From Breviolum minutum Mf 1.05b.01 (Eukaryota > Sar > Dinophyceae > Suessiales > Symbiodiniaceae): 64,000 nucleotides of DNA. The stretch is taken from NCBI GenBank assembly GCA_000507305.1, contig DF240738.1, positions 45,159 to 109,158 on the forward strand, read 5' to 3'. Below the pieces are notes generated by a model, which made no database searches, was not told the DNA's origin, and saw only the letters and a program-made list of their open reading frames with translations. How positions within the stretch are numbered: the stretch's first letter is position 1; each line of letters begins with the position of its first letter. A program made the translations under genes and the position numbers. Below are positions 11,673 through 22,900 of the stretch, piece after piece.

Positions 11673-12327
11673 GTAGGCATACGGGAATATCTATGTAAAG
11701 ACATTCCCTGAGACTTGGAATTTACAAGTTTTGGTGCGCAAAGTCATAGTAAGAAAAGGACAGACATGGTACCCCAATTGTACTAGTTGCACTTTGGATC
11801 TCTGTTGTTGTTGCTGCTGCTGGTGTTGTGGTTGCTGTTGCTGGAAGGGGGTACCTCAAGATCATCGTTTGTAACTGCAAAATCTGAATCGGTTTTGCCA
11901 CCCATGTAAAAAATAACCTGGTTCTGGGAAACAAGAACCAAACCAACAACTCAACAATCCAACAGCCGCCAATCACCAACCGCCAACCTCCAAATGGGTT
12001 TCAGGTTTTGGATTCTGGGGTCTGGTCTCCAACAAGATGCCAGGTCACGACCCGCGAGAACCACTTTGCAAGCGAAGTCGGGAGGATCTCACAGCAGGAG
12101 CCAGCGATTCGCTGATCGGAGGGTTTTTGAGATGAACTTTTTTGTTGAGCATTTTGTAGTGCTTTACGAAAGATCTTTCAACAGATGTTGTTTTTTTCCA
12201 TGAGACTTTGATCAGAGATCTCCGTTGTAGTTTTTTGCTTTTGTTTGTGGATTTGGGTTTCTTTCACTCGCCCTTGTGTAAGAACAGCCCATGTTGCGAG
12301 ATCAATTGATCAAGTTTGCTTCTCCAG

Positions 12328-12586
12328 GCTTGGAACATCAACGCGTGGAGGCTATCGTGGTCTACGGCAGGAAGGACCGCTACCACGCAGATCCCAAAGT
12401 GCTAAGTTCCAACTCCCAGTCGGCACCTCCGCACCTCCAATTGCTTTGTACTTTCAAGGAACCTCCAAGTTTTCACCCTGCCGCAGCACCTGTCACAGAA
12501 CCTGAACCCAAGGACCGAATTGAGATCTTGCACCAATATCTGCTACGGAACTTGCGGCGCAATGGTGGAGTTGGGCGACCCAAATG
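12328..12586 (+). CDS. Candidate exon, unknown protein
   Basis: Classic acceptor with a pyrimidine tract (TTGCTTCTCCAG|GC) and a GT donor (CAAATG|GTGATG). The 86-codon frame includes RVEAIVVYGRKDRYHADPK, a Pro-rich middle (PPSFHPAAAPVTEPEPK) and a basic end (EILHQYLLRNLRRNGG). No family recognised. A further mini-exon between TTCTCACAG|GAGC and CCGCAG|GTTG (about 12682-12717) may follow. Confidence 0.4.
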
Positions 12587-13372
12587 GTGATGTTGTCGGT
12601 GCAGGCTTTTCAGTTGGTAGTGGATATCAAACATTTTTTGGAGCGAAGTTTGTTGGTTTCCAACTGAAATTCTTCTCACAGGAGCAAGTGTCCCTTAATT
12701 TTGAGACACATCCGCAGGTTGGTGATGCTGAATCTTGCAAACAACGAGGTTGTAGCAGGTTGGCAAATACTATGAACATCGAAAGACTATGGAAAGACTA
12801 CGCATTGGCATCACATTCACATCCTCCCCAATGTGCAAAGCCAGACATCTACAAGTAGCCTATGGGCTGTCCGTTCCATGAAGTGTGAAAGCTCTGTCAA
12901 ACTCCGAGGTGGTAGATGTCGTTCATTTCGTGGTCTTTGCAGCCATGAGGAAACATGGGAAGAATGGAAGAATTGGAAGATTCAATGGCACAGGGAACAA
13001 AACAAGGCTGTGCTACCAGGAAAGTTTGATGTAGAAATGTAGATTGACCCTTACTTAAAGATGCAAAAAAAGTTCGACCAGGAGTTGCTTCTTGTGTTTC
13101 AGATGGATTCAACTTGAATGTTTCAGTGTCGGCAAGAAGACCGACTATTTCTTTGGAGCCTTTTTTGAAATACCCCTCTCTACCGCGCTTGATGGAACAT
13201 GTGCAGTAATTGTTTGCTTTAAAAAGAGCATCAAATTCGAATCAAACCCTGAAACTGTAGGTAATGTGGGGGTGTCTTTACATGAAATTCATGGACCCGG
13301 AAGTCCCTAAACCGCAAGACGATCTAAAGAAGCAGTGCATCCATATCCATCCTCTGCCAGGGAAGACATGGA

Positions 13373-13657
13373 CTACTTGACGCATCTCATTTCAGAACAC
13401 GTGCGAGCCATAGCGGGTGATATCAGCGGTGTTAGCATTCTGTCTTTGGACAACCCGTAGATCCTGTTGCTCCATAGCTCGGTGATGACACTGGAGCTTT
13501 GACCTTCGAGGGATTCATTTTCTATTGAACCATGCACGAAGAGTACATCATGAATGGTCTCAGAAAAACTTCCGTTTAGTTGCCCAGGCCCCGGACTATG
13601 CTTACCCAGCGGTGACCGGAAAGTCACATGGCGCAAAACAGTAGATAGGGTGCACAA
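13373..13657 (-). CDS. Candidate exon downstream of the FHA-like exon
   Basis: Minus-strand open frame containing TIHDVLFVHGSIENESLEG, SSSVITELWSNRIYGLSKD and RMLTPLISPAMART. It would lie 3' of the FHA-like exon on the same strand. A possible acceptor is TTTTTCTGAG|ACCATTC. No domain recognised, and the link to the FHA-like exon is inferred from position only. Confidence 0.28.
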   Translation of the reverse strand: MCTLSTVLRHVTFRSPLGKHSPGPGQLNGSFSETIHDVLFVHGSIENESLEGQSSSVITELWSNRIYGLSKDRMLTPLISPAMARTCSEMRCVK

Positions 13658-13886
13658 GAATTGAGAAAGACGGTGCGCACATGGACAGATGTGAAGTTTG
13701 CGGCTTTTTGTTGGATGCCAAAAAGAAGACAGTCTCCCTGTTTCAATCTGTTTATCTGTTCTTTCTGTGCACCACTGCTGTGAGGCGTTTGGCCAAGTTT
13801 TACTCCATTTGTCAAGATCCTGATACTGTTCCCTGGTTGCACGAGGTGTTTGCTTTGTAGATGATGATACTGAGATGCATATGCAC
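13624..13886 (-). CDS. FHA-domain-like exon
   Basis: Starts after an AG|G acceptor (GGAAAAG|GTGCAT). The frame reads VQPGNSIRILTNGVKLGQ and then NRLKQGDCLLFGIQQ. This resembles the second half of a forkhead-associated domain, where an NG-V/K-x-L turn is followed by L-x-x-GD-x-LLFG, as in FHA-bearing kinesins and kinases. The insertion between the two motifs is about ten residues longer than usual. The phosphothreonine-binding Arg and Ser of the first half would be in an upstream exon (higher coordinates) that I did not find. The 3' end is uncertain; the frame stays open to a stop at 13624, past several possible donors. Confidence 0.42.
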
Positions 13887-14821
13887 CTTTTCCGCTATGG
13901 AAAAGTACTCTACCACGAAGCACGACCATCAAGATTCATCCTCAATTCATTTAGAGGTACGGACATGGAGTTGAAAACTCCCTCCAGCATTTTCTCGTTC
14001 CGTTCTGCTGTTCTGTTTCGATAGCTACGGCTTGCAATTAGGGTGTCAGGTCAAGACCGCCAAGTTCAAATCTTGAATCATATGCCATCTTGCCAGATTT
14101 GCGTGAGCAGTGGTGGTCAAAACACTGGTTCACTGCTTTTGTATATATAGGTGATTCCACTGCCCTGTGGATGACAGATTCTTGCATTGCCTATACTGTA
14201 GATATCGTGATATCCATAATTATCAACCTACCTGCACAATGATAAGATAGTAACATCAGTGGCGTGGGCCCAGATCTACTTGAAGATTGATGATGACATG
14301 GTGTATATGGCCGACGAGGTTCCCCTGATCCCGCCAATGTCAAGGTTTTGTAAAATCATTCCAAGATAAGTGACGCATTTCAACCAGATGACCAGAAACA
14401 GGCCATGGCTCCAAGCGTTAGGGTACCCTCTCGGCAAACAGATGATGGACTTGCCAGGTTCAGCATTCAGAGTCAGGCGGATTCTTAGGACCTATTGGAT
14501 GAGAATTTGCTACACTCGCGTTTCAGAAATGCTTTTAGTTTTTAGTTCTTAATGTGTCAGCAGGTCATTTAGTAGAAGGTCCACAAAGAAGAAACTGACT
14601 GGTGAAGGCTGAAGGCGTCATCTACTACGCTAGGTTGTCTATTTTGAAAGCTTCGATGAGCTCAATGATGCCATTCACACCTGCCTACTAGGCCATTCCT
14701 GAAATGGTGCGCGAGCGCATGCGAGACCGATGCGGTTTGGTTTCAGCGAACGTTGGGAAGCCGAAGTGAGACTTGAACAAGGCCCATGTAGCAATTCTTC
14801 TTGGACCAGGCCCCCGAAATG

Positions 14822-14849
14822 AGCAGCAACAGCAGCAGCAGCAGCAGCA
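14822..14849. repeat. Short (CAG)n run
   Basis: Nine or so CAG/AGC units, reading as poly-Ser or poly-Gln. The surrounding + frame is open for only 76 codons without splice borders, so it is not called as coding. Confidence 0.8.
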
Positions 14850-15078
14850 CAAAAGAAGGTGATTTGGTTGTTAGATCAAATTCGAGCAATCTCAAAATGA
14901 AATATCAAACATTTATACACAACAACAGGTATCTACAATGTTTTTATTGCTTTCATCATCAAGTCTTCTCTATGTGCTCAAAACTCTTCTTGTTTTCCTT
15001 TTTGTTGGAAAAAGGGATTGTATCCACATAGAAATGCCTCTCTTGAGCTTGCCAAACATGTCCCCAACTTGGAGAGAG

Positions 15079-15173
15079 GGTCTACCCAAACATCGCCCTA
15101 AAAGGCTCTTTGAATCTGAAGGATGTCTTTTTTGATGGATCTGTTGACGCGCCATGGGCACCCTTTCACCCAG
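15079..15173 (+). CDS. Candidate exon, unknown protein
   Basis: Lies between GGAGAG|GG and a GT donor (CACCCAG|GTGATC). Reads VYPNIALKGSLNLKDVFFDG then DAPWAPFHP. The frame would stay open beyond the donor for another 37 codons to a stop, so the 3' border is open to question. No family recognised. Confidence 0.33.
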
Positions 15174-16509
15174 GTGATCAACCATGCCATCCTTTCGGCA
15201 GTTCATCAGGTTGGTTGGGTGTGGATGAAGATTACTTAGTGGATATAGAAACAAGAATCAATTTGTTGCTGCCAGGCCCAGCCTGAACGATTGGACATAA
15301 AGTAAATAAAGACACGAGTCACCCTACCCAAGGGCACCCAAGGTGAGCGGAAAAAAGACAAGTGGCACAGTTCTATCGGATGATGTCCCCATGATTCAGT
15401 CTTTGTCTGTCAAATCCAACTGGTGAGAATTGCAACCCTGCATTTCCCATGCTCAGCAGGACATTGGTGCAATCCGGAACTTCTTCCCGGGAGAGGAGCT
15501 GTGGTCAACTGGGAGGAGAGTGGGTCAAAAATCTGAAGATGAAACTATAGTCCGCAGTTGCCAGTCTCAAGAACAATTGCGGATGAAAGCCAGTATATCT
15601 TTCACTGAGCTGTACACTCTTTTCTTTCACGCAGATGATATGATATTTAGTTGTATCACTGTATCACCAGCAAAATCTTTCATATAGTTTGGGTACTTTT
15701 TTTGATCCACTTCCCTAAAAAGGCGCAACCTCCACCCCAAGCTGTCCAGACTCGAATCCTTTGCCCCGTGAAGGACCCATCCAGGCTGTGGTGGTGGTCA
15801 CTGATGCTGATCCATAAGGATTCCTAAGCAGCTCTAATGGATCCATAGACTTTTGTTTGGGCTCACAGGTTGACCGAAATGAAAATCGTTTTGAATTTGC
15901 ACCATCCAATTGCTGAGAGAATTTAGAGAACTAACAAAGGACGGTCCTTATTTTCAAGGCACCTGCCAGCTTTTTGATTTGATTTTTATTTTGTAATGTA
16001 GTTACTTCCGCGGGCAAGTGCTGCTAGATTTCTCAAGTGGACGAAGAGGAAATGATTCACATCGACCCAGCGCAGGGAGAAACCCAAGATTTTCGCACCA
16101 GAAATTCAGGAATGATGATTTTTGAAAAAGAGGACACCAATTTTGACGTTTGAAGAATCTCCATTTTCTGTTAATTCCTACATCCTACACTTTTTTCAAC
16201 CAGCGCAATGGGATCCCCCACCGAACTCCCTGTGCCAGGCCGTGGATCCGTAACGAGGAGGTGCTTCCGCTCATGGCCATTGAAAAGTGGAGATCCCAGG
16301 GCTTTGGTGTGCAGCCAGGGTTGGTCATTTCAGAACATTGGAAATCGTGTTGTTTTGTGACAAAGGACTCAAGCTGTTAAATTTCTACTGTTTCGGATGC
16401 AAAAATGGGATTTCTTTCAAGATTGAATCAAGTCGCTACTCTTTGCATTGGCTCGGGCTCTAGTGGATGCTTGAAATGATTTGATGCCTCAGCTTGTGGA
16501 AATCAGTGA

Positions 16510-16776
16510 AAAAACTATCCACGAAAATCAGCTGATCTGTCTAAGCACCGCCCCTCCAAGATCCTTGCCAAGCAACAAGTCTTTCACCGCAAGAGCCATG
16601 CAGCTTTCAACGCCTTTGACCACTTCACCGGTGAAACTGGCAAACTCCGTGGAACCGGTGACGGTAACTGCAGCAGTTCACAGCGGCCAAAGCAGCTGCA
16701 GACATGCTGGTGGTGTGGCCGTGGCATTAGCTGCTGGAACATCTGCCGGAGTGGCACCCTGGCATCCCCGAAATAA
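16510..16776 (+). CDS. Candidate exon with a Cys/Trp-rich end, unknown protein
   Basis: The + frame is open from just after a TGA at 16507 to a TAA at 16774, about 88 codons, with no ATG needed. It reads KILAKQQVFHRKSHAAFNAF, DHFTGETGKLRGTGDGN and then TCWWCGRGISCWNIC, a CxxC...CxxxC arrangement that could hold a metal. A probable acceptor is TCTGTCTAAG|CACCG at 16545. It lies 170 bases upstream of the first M18 exon and could be an upstream exon of the same gene, but no phase-0 donor joins it cleanly. No family recognised. Confidence 0.35.
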   Translation, partial: KNYPRKSADLSKHRPSKILAKQQVFHRKSHAAFNAFDHFTGETGKLRGTGDGNCSSSQRPKQLQTCWWCGRGISCWNICRSGTLASPK

Positions 16777-16943
16777 ATGAATGAACATGTCGCAGGTACC
16801 GGTACGTGTGAGTTTATGTCCGCTGCTTCCCTGACCTTTTTGTTCACCAGAAGATAGTTAACAAAATCACACCAGAGATAAGGACTTTTCTCTTTCACTC
16901 TCTGTCTCTATATAGAATTATAGGATATTCTTCCCATGCTGAG

Positions 16944-19900
16944 GTCAGACGCTGTCCCCGGGCACGAAAGCACCGCCGCAGCGTGGTTTCACGCTGCGCG
17001 GCGTCGGAAAGCTCTGCTTCTGCAGAGTTTTTGGACTTCGTGGGGCGGACAGGGTCCCCAGCCCATACGGTGCCTGGATTTTAGGTTAGAAAAACTGGAT
17101 GAAAGACGGGAATGGGAAGACGTTTTATTTGCTACTGATACTGTATTTTCCTACTTTTTTTTTGCATTTTAACATCACGAAAAGGAATGGCCGTTTGGCT
17201 CTGTCTACCAGGAGCATAGATTAAAAGAAAATACAAATTGCTGAAACAATGTGAATACTGAATACTTCTGATTCATGTTTTTTTGCACTTTTTAAGTTCT
17301 GGTTTGAGAATTTGGATCATTGCTACTTCGCGGTATGAATCCAGTCTGAAAGCGGTGTAATATATACTGTAAGTAGTTTGCCCTCCGGTTGCGTCGTCTC
17401 CCGCAGCTCACGGAAAACTTGATGAGCACAGCGAAAAAAGGCAATTCTCCCAAGGTTTGCATGGCAACATCCCCACATATCATCGAGCTCTTTCCAAAGC
17501 ATCACAGAACCCCATTGAACAAATCTCCTTGATTTGTATTGGTGGCGACCAGTTTTTTCTGGACGGGAAGTCTCCTGGAACTATTTGTAAAAACTTGCTT
17601 TGCAATAAATGATGTATTCTTACCTTCAAATATATCCCACATGCACCAGATTATATATACCGTACTGTACCAGTTGATCACACGGTAATCCCAAACTTCC
17701 AGGTGGCTGAAGCCAAGAAAAGCCTTGTGGCTGCCGGCTTTGAGGAACTGAGTGCAGGAACACGCTGGCCTTCTTTTCTCAAGGGAGGGATCCATGGAGT
17801 GATTTGGGTGCGTCATGAGGGATCCATGGAGTGATTTGGGTGCGTCATGTGACAGTTTTTTTCCCAAAAGCATCGGCGATGCTTGGGTTCTCGTTTAGGA
17901 GATTACGGGAGGAGCGAGATTGAATGTCAGGATCCGGCGGACGGGCTGTGGACGGGCTGGAGGTGCAGAAATAGCATGGGGGAGGCTAGAGATGGAGGAG
18001 CGAGATCGAAGGTCAGGATCCGGTGGACGGGCGGTGGACGAGCTGTGGACGGGCGGGAGCTGCAGAAATAGCATGGGAGGAGGCTAGAGATGGAGGAGCG
18101 AGATCGAAGGTCAGGATCCGGTGGACGGGCGGTGGACGAGCTGTGGACGGGCGGGAGCTGCAGAAATAGCATGGGAGGAGGCTAGAGATGGAGGAGCGAG
18201 ATCGAAGGTCAGGATCCGGTGGACGGGCGGTGGACGNNNNNNNNNNNNNNNNNNNNNNNNNNNNNNNNNNNNNNNNNNNNNNNNNNNNNNNNNNNNNNNN
18301 NNNNNNNNNNNNNNNNNNNNNNNNNNNNNNNNNNNNNNNNNNNNNNNNNNNNNNNNNNNNNNNNNNNNNNNNNNNNNNNNNNNNNNNNNNNNNNNNNNNN
18401 NNNNNNNNNNNNNNNNNNNNNNNNNNNNNNNNNNNNNNNNNNNNNNNNNNNNNNNNNNNNNNNNNNNNNNNNNNNNNNNNNNNNNNNNNNNNNNNNNNNN
18501 NNNNNNNNNNNNNNNNNNNNNNNNNNNNNNNNNNNNNNNNNNNNNNNNNNNNNNNNNNNNNNNNNNNNNNNNNNNNNNNNNNNNNNNNNNNNNNNNNNNN
18601 NNNNNNNNNNNNNNNNNNNNNNNNNNNNNNNNNNNNNNNNNNNNNNNNNNNNNNNNNNNNNNNNNNNNNNNNNNNNNNNNNNNNNNNNNNNNNNNNNNNN
18701 NNNNNNNNNNNNNNNNNNNNNNNNNNNNNNNNNNNNNNNNNNNNNNNNNNNNNNNNNNNNNNNNNNNNNNNNNNNNNNNNNNNNNNNNNNNNNNNNNNNN
18801 NNNNNNNNNNNNNNNNNNNNNNNNNNNNNNNNNNNNNNNNNNNNNNNNNNNNNNNNNNNNNNNNNNNNNNNNNNNNNNNNNNNNNNNNNNNNNNNNNNNN
18901 NNNNNNNNNNNNNNNNNNNNNNNNNNNNNNNNNNNNNNNNNNNNNNNNNNNNNNNNNNNNNNNNNNNNNNNNNNNNNNNNNNNNNNNNNNNNNNNNNNNN
19001 NNNNNNNNNNNNNNNNNNNNNNNNNNNNNNNNNNNNNNNNNNNNNNNNNNNNNNNNNNNNNNNNNNNNNNNAAGTAAACCAGTGAAAAGTAGAGTTGCCA
19101 ATTTTTCGAGAAAAGAAGGGGCTCTACTTTTGGGCTTTTCTGGCTGTGGGAAGAAACAGGTTATGTATGGGATGTAGTGGCCGCTGCAAAAAGGCTGTGG
19201 TGTAAAAGGCTGCTGGAATATTCTTGTCTGGTGCAAGTGCTTGGAATGACGCGTTTTGGGTTATGAAGTGAGTAAGTTTTGCAGTAGAGCGGTCCAGAAG
19301 AAGTAAACCAGTGAAAAGTAGACATCAGCAAACCCGAACAAAATATATCAAACATGGCAAAAATCCGATAGTGGCAGAGGGAGGGAGGGTGGATGCCACA
19401 AACAAACATGGAGAAGAACACTTTGCAGATTTGGAAAAGCAATGAATAGCAAAACCGAATCAACAGTTCAATCACAAGAAAGGTAAACATTAGGAGCATT
19501 TCAGGTGCTTAAACTGCTGGCTAGCAAGTGCTAAAGCAGACCTAAAAGTGGAGTCCCATTTTTGGGGCAAAAAACTGGCAACTCTACTTTTGAGTGCTTT
19601 GCCGGTTTTTAGTGTGTGGTGTCGGTTTGAAAAGAAAAGAAAAGAAGGCGGATGAGTTGTATGCATGACAATCTGATACGGGAGAGGGAGGGAGGGAGGT
19701 TGCCGTTCGAGGTTCGCTTGGGTTCTCAGGTCGATATAGTGACCCAATTGACAAAGTGGACACGTAACATTAACCTTACATTAAATATCGGTTTGCGTGT
19801 GTCTGGTTTGTGTTTTGGGTTCTCGGGCTCACCTTGTTTTCCAGTTTTTTTGGCTGCTCATTTGGCAGAGGACGTGATTTCCCGAAGAAAATCACATGGT

Positions 19901-22900
19901 TTGGGAGCGATGAAATGGGAGGGTACCAATTATATAATATATAGATAATATAGGTGATATAACATAAAGCTGCAAGTTGGAGTCCAGGTCAAGTCTTTGT
20001 AAGGACTGGAAGGACCCTTCAGCGTTTGATGAAACAGTTTCCTCATCTTTGGCTATGGATGGGGGCTGAGTGGTGGTTTCCCTGTAGATCTGAAACGTCC
20101 AAGATCTTAGGAAATATTTCATCACCAAAGAAGGCACCTCAATCTGTGCTTTCGCTGTGGGTGGAGCCTTTGATGCTGCAAATGGAGGCGTGGTGATTGC
20201 TGCCGCGCATACGGTGCCATGGTGGCATTTCTTTTCCTGCTGTAGGCAGTGCGTTTCTTCCAGATCCACACTCCAAATCGGCATGATTGAGCGTTGCTGT
20301 TGTAAATGCAAGTCAGGGCGCTGATTTGAAGGTACTTGTACATCCTATTTGCATAGACAATCGAACAACCCTCTGGGTGTTTACCTAGAGTAGGGGAATA
20401 GGTGGTTGCTCCAAATATGTTCCATCGGAATGGAAATTTGATTGATTCCTAGGACTGAGAAAGGGTTCAACATGTGGTCACCGGAGCGATGACCATTCTT
20501 ACTACCAGGTGTAGCGCAGATTGGGCATCGTTGATGTAACAGGGGGTTGTGTGCCACCACAGCTAAGGATTCTCCATGTTTGAAGCTGCGACCATGCTCC
20601 AAGATGCCTTCCAGCGCTGGCATGCTGCAGATTGGAGTGGACACCTATGGTGGAGGTGTGGTTCTTGCATGACCTGAAACACTTGTGAGCTGGAAGACAA
20701 AGCACAGTGGCTTGAAATACTGAATAATCCTAAACATATAGATATCAGTGATATCAGATATCAGATATCAGTTATCAGATAGAGAACAGATTCAGATACT
20801 CCTTGCACTTGTGCATATGTGTCACTGCAATTCCTAAAGCGCAACTTCTTTTTCCCGGCAACTTGGTTTTGAAGAAACAGTTGGTTGGTCTGCGATAGTT
20901 GTTGTTGGGGAGATTCCCCGGTCCCGAAACATGAGCAATCCGGGCCAGGGCTACATATGTCACCCAGGTATATGGACCGGATGGATGTCTATTCAGTTAC
21001 TTCTATTTTGATATGAAGCATAGGGACTCTTATTATCCTTTTCTTTTTGGATCCTGAATCCACCAGTACTTCAAGTGAAGGTGAAAGGAATCATCCAGAT
21101 CCACTGGGATGCAACCAGCCTCCAAACATAGATTGAACACATCCCTGAAGGTCTGTGGCACACTTGGTTTGACAGACCTTTGGGTGTGGCGGGCAAGGTG
21201 ATTTGTGCCACGAAGGACGAGTGTGGGGGGGGGAGGATTTTTTGTTCAACAAATGTGAATGCTGGAAGAAAGAATCGAAGTAACCTCACATTGCCTCAAA
21301 GATATGGGACTTCTGAGTCTCTGGGGATTTTAATAAATAATTCCTACCCTTCCCTCGAAAAGGTTCAAGGTTCATGTCAGCTCAAGTATCCATACAACTA
21401 GATTCTTTCTTTTGAGAGATTCAACCGAAACATATCTTCAGTCGTTCAGGATGGAATGGAAGAGAGGCTGGTAAAGGTGGATGAACCTCTTTGTTGCGTT
21501 GGTTGCACTAGCAGGGTGCCTGTGGGCAAAAAAGGGTGCAGGTCATTTGTTTTTGCAGGATCGCCACAGAAAATGATTCAAAGGTCACCAAGTGAAATCC
21601 AGTATTCTCTTCTATAGATATATATATATACATATTTATCTTCATCCTTCTATATTTAACGAGTTGAATATTTTCGTTGGCCCCCACAGTTCAATCCTGG
21701 AATTCTTTGACCTTTCACCATCGGGGCAGCGAGGCTTAATTCCCAACTTGGCCATCCATTTACAGAGCATGGAAGAACGTGTCTCTGATGCAAGGAAGGA
21801 GACGGGGTTGTTAGACAGCCGGGTTATGCCCCGGTGGGGTTTCGAAAAAAGTTTTGGGGTGACTCTTTTTGGCTATTTCGTCCACTCCAGGAAGCAAATT
21901 TGTAGAGGTACATAGGGAAATAACACTAATTGTCTTATTAATAGAAACGGCCATTCTCAAACAAAGCAAAATTCTCTGCATAACGAAGATAAATCCATCC
22001 CCGCTTGTGGCCAGGTAAAGCGTTTTCTCCGAACAAGGAGACTGAATTGCAACCCGTGCTCTGTCTACCCTACCGATCGTCGAAAAACGAGTCTAACGAC
22101 TCCAAGGAAGACGATCCTGGCCGACATCACCAGGCGCCGATATGAACGGGGAGAACAGATGGTCTCATGTGTCATGTGGCGTGTCGATTTCAAGTGAAAA
22201 TACGTAGGTATAAGTAGGTAAGGAATTTATTTCATGTATTAACTTTAAGTTGGTGAATTATAATTTGGTCAGATCAGATGTTAATGACATGAAAGAACCC
22301 CTTTGGTTACGGGTACTAAGAGTGGCATTGGGATCTCAACTTCGATACAGTTTGTTGGACTAGTGACTAGTAATGAAGTATGATTCACTTTGGGATCTCG
22401 TTTTGGTGTTTGATGAAAAGTGGGAATGTCGATCGATCTAAGTGAAACCATGCTGAATTTTCGGGCCACAAGCAAGTTTGAGACACAACTCATATTCACA
22501 CAAAGCTGAGAGAGCAAAGCTTGAGGCCAAAATTTAAGTCCTTGAGAGGTTGTTTTTCTTGGAGTAGCTAGAATCTCGATGATACCCAACTCATAGAAGA
22601 CCTAATTTGGATGATCCCATCCAAGTCTGTCTGCGCTTCAGTGTTTTGTGAGGAATTGCTTGAAGTGATCGCAGAGTGTGCTGGCGTAGCTGCTGCGGAC
22701 ATTTTGGATGTCGACCTTTGCTTGATGGACTCAACTCCTCCATGTCACATAGGTGTGGATTCGTCGGTCATTCATTGCCGACCCGCTAAATAGAGTGTCG
22801 AGATGCAGCAGGTCCACGCCTTCAATGTTTTTCACAGTCAGTATCTATCTAATATACATGCGTATGGTGGGTTTGGCAGGGCTTTCTGTTTTCCGTCAGC

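Noticed and set aside
18013-19236. Very long open frames on both strands across 18.0-19.2 kb
   Set aside because: They run through 835 N and the 98-bp minisatellite; stops cannot be seen in N.
19892-20644. Minus-strand frames at 19892-20343 and 20381-20644
   Set aside because: Shadows of M18 exons 3 and 4 on the + strand.
20740-20782. GATATCAG repeats as an operator
   Set aside because: A run of near-identical 8-10 base units in an intron of the M18 gene; a simple microsatellite-like repeat with no regulatory context.
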